Assembly (NCBI GenBank): GCA_025963465.1
Contig: JAOQAP010000181.1
Span: forward strand, 1 to 33,965
From: Flavipsychrobacter sp.
GTDB taxonomy: Bacteria > Bacteroidota > Bacteroidia > Chitinophagales > Chitinophagaceae
Direction of reading: 5' to 3'
DNA: 33,965 nucleotides
This document shows positions 1 to 7,519 of the stretch, in pieces. Under the pieces are notes generated by a model, which did no database searches, was not told the DNA's origin, and saw nothing but the letters and a program-made list of their open reading frames with translations. Within the stretch, counting starts at the first letter, position 1, and each line of letters begins with the position of its first letter. A program made the position numbers and the translations under genes.

Positions 1-125
1 TGAAAAAACACAAAACAGGTGCTACTGCAAAGTACATGGTGCCAATGGTAGAGGCTAACCACCTTACTCTGATCAGGACTGACGGAGAAGAAAAATGCAA
101 CATCAACTACGCTATTGCCCCTTAA
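1..125 (+). CDS. 3' end (or near-complete small ORF) of unknown protein
   Basis: An open frame runs from the left edge to a TAA at 123-125 and ends in ...NINYAIAP. The window starts with TG followed by AAA AAA, so if the base before the window is A, G or T this would be an NTG start and the protein would be only 41 residues. Otherwise it is the tail of a longer gene. Many Lys residues and one Cys are visible, but no family is recognised. A strong hairpin follows 20 bp after the stop, which supports a real gene end here. Confidence 0.5.
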   Translation, partial: KKHKTGATAKYMVPMVEANHLTLIRTDGEEKCNINYAIAP

Positions 126-144
126 GCAAAGCAGTTACCACATA

Positions 145-182
145 AAAAGAGAACGCCCGCATTTTGCGGGCGTTCTCTTTTT
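145..182. terminator. Bidirectional intrinsic terminator
   Basis: A GC-rich inverted repeat (arms 145-161 and 165-181, loop TTT) is flanked by A-run and T-run, so it can terminate transcription from both sides. It sits between the rightward gene ending at 125 and the leftward transporter ending at 181, and overlaps the last bases of the transporter. Confidence 0.85.
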
Positions 183-1122
183 ATTCATCAGCTGATAAGC
201 AATCGGTTTCTTCACACGGCCTGTTTGCCGATTCCAGTTCTATTGTAGAGTGGTGAATATTATTGTGCATCAGCTCATGCTTTATTTTATGTACCAGTTT
301 CATTTTTTCATCAAATGTGAGTTGTTCATTCAGCACCAGGTGAGTTGTAAGGGCATTCTCTGTAGTGCTCATGGGCCATATATGCATATGGTGTATGCTC
401 TCCACACCTTTTACCTTTAGTATCAGCTGCTCTATACTCGCTACCTCCACATTGGCAGGCACTGCATCCACCGACATGCGCAGGCTGTCTGTAAGTAGCG
501 ACCAGGTACCCACAAGTATCACAATAAGTATCGCCACGCTCACCGCGCCATCCAGCCAATACCAGTTAGTATACTTGATAACGATACCTGCTACCACCAC
601 GCCTAGTGATACCAGGGCGTCGGTCAGCAGGTGCAGGTAGGCACCCTTCGTATTAATATCATGGTCCTTATTTTTATAGAAGAACATTGCTGAACCAAAA
701 TTTACGGCGATGCCTATACTTGCTACGATAGCCACTATTCCACCCTCGATAGGCTGCGGATGAAATATGCGACTAATAGATTCAAACCCTAACAAACCGA
801 TAGCGATCAGCAGGATCACTGCATTGGTCAGGCCTGCCAGAATTGTCGACTTTTTATAACCGTATGTAAATGTATCGGTCGCCTTTACCTTGGCAAGCTT
901 AAAAGCGATGAGTGATAATGCCAGGCTGGCTACATCGCTCAGGTTATGTCCCGCATCACTGAGCAGTGCCATAGAGCCTGTCATAAATCCGGCAACAGCC
1001 TGCGCCACAACATATACACTGTTCAGTATGATCCCTGCTACAAAGGCTTTATTCGCCACATCGGCAGGCGTTACCTGGTGATGGTGGTGATGTCCTTCAT
1101 GGCTATGGTCGTGGTTATGCAT
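181..1122 (-). CDS. Cation diffusion facilitator (CzcD/ZitB-like) transporter
   Basis: This 313-residue inner-membrane protein is a CDF-family exporter, expected to use proton antiport to remove divalent metals such as Zn, Co or Cd from the cytoplasm. The first 16 residues are His-rich (HDHSHEGHHHHH). About six membrane segments lie between residues 25 and 210. The tetrahedral metal site is visible as H59 and D63 in TM2 (DAGHNLSD) and H164 and D168 in TM5 (HLLTDAL). After the last TM comes a cytoplasmic ferredoxin-like domain with the HHMHIWPM stretch. Length is normal for ZitB/CzcD. It stands alone as a leftward unit. Zinc is the likeliest substrate but the exact metal cannot be read from the sequence. 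Confidence 0.93.
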   Translation of the reverse strand: MHNHDHSHEGHHHHHQVTPADVANKAFVAGIILNSVYVVAQAVAGFMTGSMALLSDAGHNLSDVASLALSLIAFKLAKVKATDTFTYGYKKSTILAGLTNAVILLIAIGLLGFESISRIFHPQPIEGGIVAIVASIGIAVNFGSAMFFYKNKDHDINTKGAYLHLLTDALVSLGVVVAGIVIKYTNWYWLDGAVSVAILIVILVGTWSLLTDSLRMSVDAVPANVEVASIEQLILKVKGVESIHHMHIWPMSTTENALTTHLVLNEQLTFDEKMKLVHKIKHELMHNNIHHSTIELESANRPCEETDCLSADE

Positions 1123-1165
1123 ATTTGTTCCTACTGCAAGCTACGTAAATTATAAATTTAAGCAG

Positions 1166-2151
1166 TTACACCCACCACTTCGAATTATGCGCTCCGGTCA
1201 CTTCCGTTGGTGCTCCCGGCTTAGGCACAAATAGTGTTATGTTCTTCTGCTCTGCAATTTTCTGCAATAGTTCTATAGGTTCGTCCCATGGATGGAAAGC
1301 CAGGTTAAAGGTGCCCCAGTGTATGGGCATCATACTTTGCCTTTCAGGGCCAGGTGGGCTTCGCTGGCATTAGCTGGCCCCATATGTATATTAGACCATC
1401 CTTCACCATAAGCGCCTATTTCCAGCATGGTAAGGTCAAAAGGCCCGTACATATCACCTATTTCTTTAAATGCAGGGTGAATGCCGGAGTCTGCGCCGAA
1501 ATAGATATTATGCGTATGTCCTTTTATTACAAATGATGACCACAGCGTCTGGTTCCTGTTGGTCAGGCTTCTTCCTGAAAAATGCCTTGCAGGTAATGCC
1601 ATGATACTGCAATCGCTGCCTACCATTGCTTTATCTGTCCAGTCCATTTCCGTAATGCGGCTACGGCTCACGCCCCATTTTTCTATTATATCGCCTACGC
1701 CTATGGAGCACAACACAGGTGTATCCATAATATGTGCCAGCTTCTTTATTACATGGTAGTCCAGGTGGTCATAATGGTCGTGAGACAATATGATAGCATC
1801 CAAAGGAGGCAGGTCTTCCAGCGATATAGGTGCCTCAAAAAATCGCTTTGGCCCCATGAACGTGAGAAAAGAAGCCCTCCCCCATACAGGGTCAGTAAGT
1901 ATACGTTTCCCATCTATTTCTATCAGCAGCGATGAGTGGCCCAGCCAGGTAATGCGCAGCCCGCTTACCGGTGGTGTTTTATATATGGCAGCGTCAGTTA
2001 CAAATGGCCCCAGCTGTTTGTCTGGTTCGCGTTGTCCCTTGACGGTCGCAAACTTCCACATCATCTTCCACATACTTTCTGTGGTTTGCGTGGTAGGTAT
2101 GATATTCTGATATTCCTTCCCCAGCTTTTCAGCTTTTTTTATGTAAGACAT
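1166..2151 (-). pseudogene. MBL-fold hydrolase (UlaG/NAPE-PLD-like), frameshifted near C-terminus
   Basis: The N-terminal 273 codons (1330-2151) encode a metallo-beta-lactamase fold of the UlaG/RomA/NAPE-PLD type: WLGHSSLLIEIDG beta-strand, LTDPVW, the metal motif SHDHYDHLD, a mid His (PARHFSGR) and FGADSG. The reading frame stops at TGA 1330-1332 right after ALKGKV. In the adjacent frame the expected C-terminus continues directly as MMPIHWGTFNLAFHPWDE and ends at TAA 1166-1168 (55 codons). One missing base around 1333 explains this. The lost part holds the conserved HWGTF histidine that such enzymes use in the metal site, so the 273-residue product alone should be inactive. The downstream ATGATG overlaps the stop, so translational reinitiation is conceivable. 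A sequencing or assembly error is equally possible. Confidence 0.8.
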
Positions 2152-2260
2152 TGTATGTGGCTATGAACATGCAAAACAACCTAATTGTTTGTGAACTATT
2201 TGACAAAATGCTAATTTATCCGTTAACAAATAAAATTTTATTTATGTAAAACACTTGTTA

Positions 2261-3433
2261 ATGAAAGAAATAACCTATTTTTATCACCTTATATCTGCAA
2301 AATCTATAAGCATATTAAAGATGCCTCCCGAAGGTAAAAAATATTCGTCCAGGGGTTTTTTGATTGCTGTCCCGGTAGTACTGCTTGCTGTAACGGAACT
2401 GATCATATTTTTAATGATCTCCGCCGGCTACATAGAAGTGTCTCCGTGGGTAGCCGTTCTTCTTGTGCTCATACTTTCGGGGGTAGCTATAGGGGGAATT
2501 ATGTACCTGTATAATAAAATGGTAAATCCCCTCCGGCTTGCAAAACAGGCCCTCAACAATTATGTAGTGTCGCAGGAGATACCACAGCTGCCCACCCATA
2601 CCAGTGATGAGGCCGGCCTCCTCCTCAAAAATATACATGCTACCATCACCCAGCTCGATGCCCTGAATGTGGAAAAGACGGACATGATAGACCTGCTCTC
2701 GCACGACCTGCGCAGCCCTGTAGGCCGTATCATGAGCCTGAGCAACCTGATAAAATTTGATGAAGAAGGCGATATTTCCCTCTATGCCGATTATATAGCC
2801 AATGAGTGCAAAGGCCTGCTGCGCATGCTGGAGAACATATTGCTCATGCTGAAAGAAGATAATCATGTGTTCGGCATGTCGAACATAAACATGGAGAAGA
2901 TAGTGCGGGAGACCATTACCTTTTTCGATTTTGCCATTGCTGAAAAGCACCTGAAACTGGACATCGACATCGACAGGTCTGTATACATATATGTGCAGGC
3001 CGATCTGTTTACCCAGGCAGTGAGAAATATTATTGGCAATGCCATCAAGTTCTCGCCGGATGGGAAGACCATACATATTACCGGCCACCAGGAAATGGAC
3101 AAAATAACGCTATGTATAAGGGACGAAGGCATGGGTCTTAAGCCCGAAGACCTCGAGCGCATATTCGACCGCTTTACTAAGGCAGGAAAGAAAGGCACAA
3201 AGGGCGAAGCATCCGTGGGCCTTGGCTTGTACCTGAGCAAAAAAATTATAGAAAAGCACGCCGGTAAGCTGCTTGCCGACAGCAAGGGTTTAAACAAAGG
3301 TGCGTCATTTACCATCGTTCTCCACCGCCTCATTACCAAGAAGCCGGATAAGCAGCTGGACAAAAACCTGTTCGACCCTGCATTCATGCAGCTGCCCACC
3401 ACCAAACCGCAGTACAACAAGCCGCAGGCCTGA
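2261..3433 (+). CDS. Sensor histidine kinase (2 TM, HisKA, HATPase_c)
   Basis: Membrane-bound two-component sensor kinase. Two hydrophobic segments lie at about residues 32-55 and 62-86 with only a short loop between them, so there is no large periplasmic sensor domain. A HAMP-like linker follows (NPLRLAKQALNNYV). The dimerisation/phospho-acceptor motif is LLSHDLRSPVGR, with His at about 148. The ATPase domain shows the N box (NIIGNAIKFSPDG), G1 (DEGMGL), F box (IFDRF) and G2 (VGLGLYLSKKI). The frame opens at a TTG at 2255; ATG 2261 and ATG 2321 (MPPEGKK) are more credible starts. No response regulator is adjacent, so the partner is elsewhere. It reads toward alaS, 73 bp away, but alaS has its own promoter-like element. 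Confidence 0.92.
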   Translation: MKEITYFYHLISAKSISILKMPPEGKKYSSRGFLIAVPVVLLAVTELIIFLMISAGYIEVSPWVAVLLVLILSGVAIGGIMYLYNKMVNPLRLAKQALNNYVVSQEIPQLPTHTSDEAGLLLKNIHATITQLDALNVEKTDMIDLLSHDLRSPVGRIMSLSNLIKFDEEGDISLYADYIANECKGLLRMLENILLMLKEDNHVFGMSNINMEKIVRETITFFDFAIAEKHLKLDIDIDRSVYIYVQADLFTQAVRNIIGNAIKFSPDGKTIHITGHQEMDKITLCIRDEGMGLKPEDLERIFDRFTKAGKKGTKGEASVGLGLYLSKKIIEKHAGKLLADSKGLNKGASFTIVLHRLITKKPDKQLDKNLFDPAFMQLPTTKPQYNKPQA

Positions 3434-3479
3434 CAAACAGCATTTTTGCCCTGTACTAGTTACTGCCAGTCACTTTCCT

Positions 3480-3487
3480 TAGTTTTG
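3480..3487 (+). promoter_or_regulatory. Bacteroidota -7 element of alaS
   Basis: TAGTTTTG matches the Bacteroidota TAnnTTTG -7 consensus and lies 20 bp upstream of the alaS ATG, giving a short leader. A convincing -33 TTG is not present at the usual spacing. Confidence 0.5.
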
Positions 3488-3506
3488 CAGCCAATTCTTA
3501 TATATA

Positions 3507-6134
3507 ATGCTTACTGCAAACGAGATACGGAAACAATTTTTAGATTTTTTCAAAAGCAAAGGCCACGACATAGTGCCATCGGCGCCTATAGTGGTGAAGA
3601 ATGACCCGACCCTGCTGTTTACCAATGCGGGTATGAACCAGTTCAAAGATTTTTTCCTGGGCAATGGCCGGCCGGCCAATACCCGCATAGCTGATACACA
3701 AAAGTGCCTGCGCGTAAGCGGCAAGCATAACGACCTGGAAGAAGTGGGTGTAGATACCTACCACCATACCATGTTCGAGATGCTGGGCAACTGGAGCTTT
3801 GGCGACTACTTCAAGAAAGAAGCAATAGCATGGAGCTGGGAACTGCTCACTGAAGTATATGGCATACCTAAGGATAAGCTGTACGTAACAGTCTTCCAGG
3901 GAGATGCAGCGGAGAACCTGCCGATGGATGAGGAAGCTTATGGCTACTGGAAACAGTATGTAGCGGAAGACCGTATACTCATGGGCAATAAGAAAGATAA
4001 CTTCTGGGAGATGGGCGATACAGGCCCGTGCGGCCCGTGCTCTGAGATACATGTGGACTGTCGCACCGAAGCTGAAAAAGCTATAGTGCCCGGCAGCAAG
4101 CTGGTAAATGCAGACCACCCGCAGGTGATAGAGATATGGAACAATGTGTTCATGCAGTTCAACCGCCAGAAGGACGGATCTCTTGTGCCGTTGCCTGCAA
4201 AGCATGTGGACACAGGCATGGGCCTGGAAAGGCTGGTGCGTGTGCTGCAGGGCAAGCAGAGCAATTATGACACTGACCTGTTCACAGGTACTATTGCTGC
4301 CATAGAAACGATGACCGGCAAAAAATACGGCTATACCGACAGCAAGCAGGATATAGCTTTCCGTGTACTGAGCGATCATATACGCGCTATAGGTTTCACC
4401 ATTGCAGATGGCCAGTTACCGTCTAATACAGGTGCCGGTTATGTAATACGCCGTATCCTGCGCCGTGCAGTGCGTTACTACTATTCTTACCTCGATTTCA
4501 AACAGCCATTGCTGCATAAGCTGATGCCTGTGCTGGCAAAACAGTTTGAAGAAGTGTTCCCTGAATTGCAGATGCAGATAGGGCTGGTAAGTAAAGTGGT
4601 GAAGGAAGAAGAAGATGCATTCCTGCGTACACTGGACAAAGGGCTGAAGAAAATAGACGACATAGTAAACGATACAAAATCGCGCAACACCAATATAATA
4701 GATGGTAAGGCGGCGTTTGAGCTATACGATACATTTGGTTTTCCTATAGATCTTACCAGGCTCATAGGTAGCGAGCATGGCTTGCAGGTAGATGAAGTAG
4801 CTTTCGATAAAGCGCTGCAGGAGCAGAAGACCCGCAGCCGCGCAGCTACTGCACTGGATACTGACGACTGGGTGATTGTAAAAGATAGCAACACCACAAA
4901 GTTTGTAGGCTACGATCACATGGAGGCTGATGCATCTATACTCAAGTACCGCAGGGTAACATCAAAAGGTAAAGAATGCTTTCAGCTGGTGCTGGATGTA
5001 ACACCGTTCTATGCAGAAAGCGGCGGCCAGGTAGGCGATACCGGTGAGTTCATCTTCCCGAATGAAAGCATACAGATAACCGATACTAAAAAAGAGGACG
5101 GCCTCACGATACACTTTGCGGAAGTAATGCCGGAGAACGTGAGCGCACCTGTACATGCAAAGGTAGATGCCATAAGGCGCCTGGACACAACCATGCACCA
5201 CAGCGCTACCCACCTGTTGCATGCAGCACTACGCGAAGTGCTGGGTACGCACGTTGCACAAAAAGGGTCGCTGGTGAACAAGGACAACCTGCGTTTCGAC
5301 TTCTCGCACTTTGCTAAGGTGACCGATGAAGAGATAGCGCAGATAGAAACTATAGTGAACCAGAAGATAAGGGAGAACATACCTGTAGTAATAAAAGAGA
5401 TGACCAAGGACGAAGCGGTAGCACTGGGTGCTATGGCATTGTTTGGCGAGAAGTATGGTAACATAGTTCGCGTGGTTATCATGGATGAAAAATATTCTTT
5501 AGAGTTGTGTGGTGGTACGCACGTAGGCGCTACCGGGCAGCTCGGTTATTTTAAGATACTGAGCGAAAGCGCAGTAGCAGCAGGTGTGCGCCGTATGGAA
5601 GCGGTGAGCGGTGTGGCGGCTGAGCATTTTATCAACAGCCAGCTGCAGCTCATCAGCAATATACAGGCGCAACTGAAGAACGCTAAAGACCCCCTGAAAG
5701 CAATAGAAAAGCTGCAGGAAGAAAAAGCACAGCTGGAAAAACATGTGGACAGCCTGGAGGCGCGCCAACTGGTAGGTGTGCGCAATGAGCTGCTCACCAA
5801 AGATGAGATCATTAACCAGGTGAGCTTTATAGGCCAGATGGTATCAGTGAGCAGTGCAGATGCGCTGAAGAAACTGTGTACCGACCTGAAGAGCCACCTG
5901 AACGACCACGTGATAGTGCTGTGTGCCAATATAGATGGCAAGCCATTCGTGGCTGTGGGCGTGGATGAAAAAGTAACTGCAGCAAAAGGATTGGACGCAG
6001 GCAAAATAATCAAAGAACATGTAGCACCTCTTATCAAAGGCGGCGGCGGCGGCTCTAAAGCCATAGCCACAGCAGGCGGACAGGACGTAAGTAATATGCA
6101 GGCTGTCATAGATAAAGTGAGAGGATTGCTGTAG
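3507..6134 (+). CDS. alaS: Alanine--tRNA ligase
   Basis: Full-length 875-residue alanyl-tRNA synthetase, which attaches alanine to tRNA-Ala in the cytoplasm and clears Ser/Gly mischarges. The catalytic domain begins NEIRKQFLDFFKSKGH and includes FTNAGMNQFKD and the GDTGPCGPCSEIH segment. The editing domain carries the zinc-binding HSATH motif (H565, H569) and CGGTH (C668, H672). The C-terminal domain contains a coiled-coil (about 720-750) and the glycine-rich KGGGGGSK stretch followed by TAGGQD. Length equals the bacterial norm, and no truncation is seen. Start ATG 3507 is supported by the conserved N-terminus. Confidence 0.99.
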   Translation: MLTANEIRKQFLDFFKSKGHDIVPSAPIVVKNDPTLLFTNAGMNQFKDFFLGNGRPANTRIADTQKCLRVSGKHNDLEEVGVDTYHHTMFEMLGNWSFGDYFKKEAIAWSWELLTEVYGIPKDKLYVTVFQGDAAENLPMDEEAYGYWKQYVAEDRILMGNKKDNFWEMGDTGPCGPCSEIHVDCRTEAEKAIVPGSKLVNADHPQVIEIWNNVFMQFNRQKDGSLVPLPAKHVDTGMGLERLVRVLQGKQSNYDTDLFTGTIAAIETMTGKKYGYTDSKQDIAFRVLSDHIRAIGFTIADGQLPSNTGAGYVIRRILRRAVRYYYSYLDFKQPLLHKLMPVLAKQFEEVFPELQMQIGLVSKVVKEEEDAFLRTLDKGLKKIDDIVNDTKSRNTNIIDGKAAFELYDTFGFPIDLTRLIGSEHGLQVDEVAFDKALQEQKTRSRAATALDTDDWVIVKDSNTTKFVGYDHMEADASILKYRRVTSKGKECFQLVLDVTPFYAESGGQVGDTGEFIFPNESIQITDTKKEDGLTIHFAEVMPENVSAPVHAKVDAIRRLDTTMHHSATHLLHAALREVLGTHVAQKGSLVNKDNLRFDFSHFAKVTDEEIAQIETIVNQKIRENIPVVIKEMTKDEAVALGAMALFGEKYGNIVRVVIMDEKYSLELCGGTHVGATGQLGYFKILSESAVAAGVRRMEAVSGVAAEHFINSQLQLISNIQAQLKNAKDPLKAIEKLQEEKAQLEKHVDSLEARQLVGVRNELLTKDEIINQVSFIGQMVSVSSADALKKLCTDLKSHLNDHVIVLCANIDGKPFVAVGVDEKVTAAKGLDAGKIIKEHVAPLIKGGGGGSKAIATAGGQDVSNMQAVIDKVRGLL

Positions 6135-6177
6135 ATGGAATTAGGAATTGGGAATTTGTAATTAGGATTGTTGTTAG

Positions 6178-6205
6178 CGCCCCGCAATATATGCGGGGCG
6201 TTTTT
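6178..6205 (+). terminator. Intrinsic terminator of alaS
   Basis: A perfect 9-bp GC-rich stem (arms 6178-6186 and 6192-6200, loop ATATA) is followed by TTTTT, 43 bp after the alaS stop. Confidence 0.9.
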
Positions 6206-6223
6206 ATTTTGCGCAATAAATAG

Positions 6224-6310
6224 ATAGAATTACTAAAGCTCAATGTTCTTGTTGCAGTATTCCCCCTTTAACGCAGCTATGTGTGCCGGCGAAGGGGTAA
6301 GAGGATGTTT
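6224..6310. repeat. Degenerate ~90-bp interspersed element, copy A
   Basis: This stretch matches, in inverted orientation, the region 12147-12238. The two share a 21-bp exact block (6224-6244 vs 12218-12238), then after the same 14-nt gap an ATTCCCCCTTT block (6259-6269), then a purine-rich GAAGGGG...GGATGTTT end. The C-rich and G-rich ends are complementary, so the element can fold into an imperfect hairpin. Confidence 0.7.
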
Positions 6311-6337
6311 AATAATGATGAGTTTACCATGAACCAT

Positions 6338-6823
6338 CTAGTGCTTCGTAAATATTCTCAACAGTTTCAGCAGCGGCAAATAATTGCCCTTAGTGGCTTG
6401 GTAAATAGCGCCGCCTAAAAACAGCGCCAGCAAATTAGCAAGCGCCAGGAGAACAGCATCGCTTCCTGCAGTATCATTAAAGCTGATGATGCCTAACACG
6501 ATACCCAGCAGATCTGCCGCATATACAGCCAACACAAAAGGAGCTGTAGGCACCGCCGCTATCGCCGCCACCAGCGCCACCACTACAGCCACAGAGCCAA
6601 TGCACGAAAAAGTAAACGCCAGCACCCCCAGGAAGCTATGGCGTGTGCCCCTGAACCGGTGCATGTGGGCATACTTGTTTCCCCGTTCATGAAAACTGCC
6701 TGCCTGCCCTGTGGCGGGTGTGCTTGAAACAACTTTTGCTGCAACAGGTGTATAATAGGCCGCGCGGCTCTCTACAGGCATTACCATACACAGCATGCAA
6801 AGCATGACCAGCAATAGCTTCAT
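6338..6823 (-). CDS. Hypothetical exported/membrane protein
   Basis: 161 residues and not recognised. It has a cleavable Sec-type signal (MKLLLVMLCMLCMV... up to about ESRA, residue 21), a polar 45-residue segment ending in HRFRGTRHSF, then three hydrophobic segments (about 66-93, 96-116, 122-142), so it is probably an inner-membrane protein. The layout resembles the small membrane proteins with a DUF4190-like TM bundle that Bacteroidota often carry, but this is only resemblance. An inverted repeat (6824-6830 / 6839-6845) sits directly against the ATG in the leader. The gene is a lone leftward unit. Confidence 0.75.
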   Translation of the reverse strand: MKLLLVMLCMLCMVMPVESRAAYYTPVAAKVVSSTPATGQAGSFHERGNKYAHMHRFRGTRHSFLGVLAFTFSCIGSVAVVVALVAAIAAVPTAPFVLAVYAADLLGIVLGIISFNDTAGSDAVLLALANLLALFLGGAIYQATKGNYLPLLKLLRIFTKH

Positions 6824-6938
6824 AAGGGTTTGTTTTACAACCCTTTGACTGCAGTTGTTGGGTAAAGTTGAATGGGTAGGAAAAATTATTTTAATCCTGA
6901 TTATGCAATTATTTTGCTAAAAGCTAAACATGGGCATA

Positions 6939-7394
6939 TTATTTTGCCTGCTTTGCCACTATTATATAATCACAATAGTAATCATAGTTTACTGGCTGTC
7001 CGTCATATACACCGGCTGTCAGTTTCAACTCTGTATTATGTCTGAATGCTGTGTTGTTATATGTTACATCATAAAGCAGCATTGTATGATTAGGCCCCGG
7101 AGTTTGTGGTGACGTTATCGTTACATTTATTACAGGGTTTTGCTTGCCGGGTATCAGCACTCCGTTGGTATCAGTATTTACTACCAGTTTCGGTAGTAAT
7201 ATGGCTACCTGTCTTACATGCTTGCCACCTTGCGGCACACACATCAGTACCCGCCCCGTGTACATATACATACCCTTGCCAAGAGAGATAGTATCAGCAG
7301 GAACAGGGAAATTCACGGTACATGGTTTTTGCACCCAGGCATGCACCAGCTGAAATAATAAGCAGCCTACAAATAGTGCTAACGTTTTGTTCAT
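6939..7394 (-). CDS. Hypothetical secreted protein
   Basis: About 151 residues with an N-terminal Sec signal (MNKTLALFVGCLLFQLVHA). The frame stays open upstream to 7421, but the ATG at 7394 gives a normal signal peptide. The mature part is beta-rich with three Cys (KPC, MCVP, YYCDY) and no membrane segment, suggesting a periplasmic or surface beta-sandwich. No family is recognised. It lies between two other leftward genes but is separated from them by more than 100 bp on each side. Confidence 0.7.
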   Translation of the reverse strand: MNKTLALFVGCLLFQLVHAWVQKPCTVNFPVPADTISLGKGMYMYTGRVLMCVPQGGKHVRQVAILLPKLVVNTDTNGVLIPGKQNPVINVTITSPQTPGPNHTMLLYDVTYNNTAFRHNTELKLTAGVYDGQPVNYDYYCDYIIVAKQAK

Positions 7395-7519
7395 AAAGCA
7401 TTTCTTATAAATGTAAAGCATTCCTGTAAAAGTAGTTGTCCGGAGATCGGTTTCTGCAAGGGTGAAGTCAAGAATACTATGTCTTAACGTGGGGTATATT
7501 GCGTTTCCTGTTCCGCTAT

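Noticed and set aside
1325-1345. Programmed -1 frameshift in the MBL-fold gene
   Set aside because: No X-XXY-YYZ slippery heptamer precedes the stop, so a mutation, assembly error or reinitiation is more likely.
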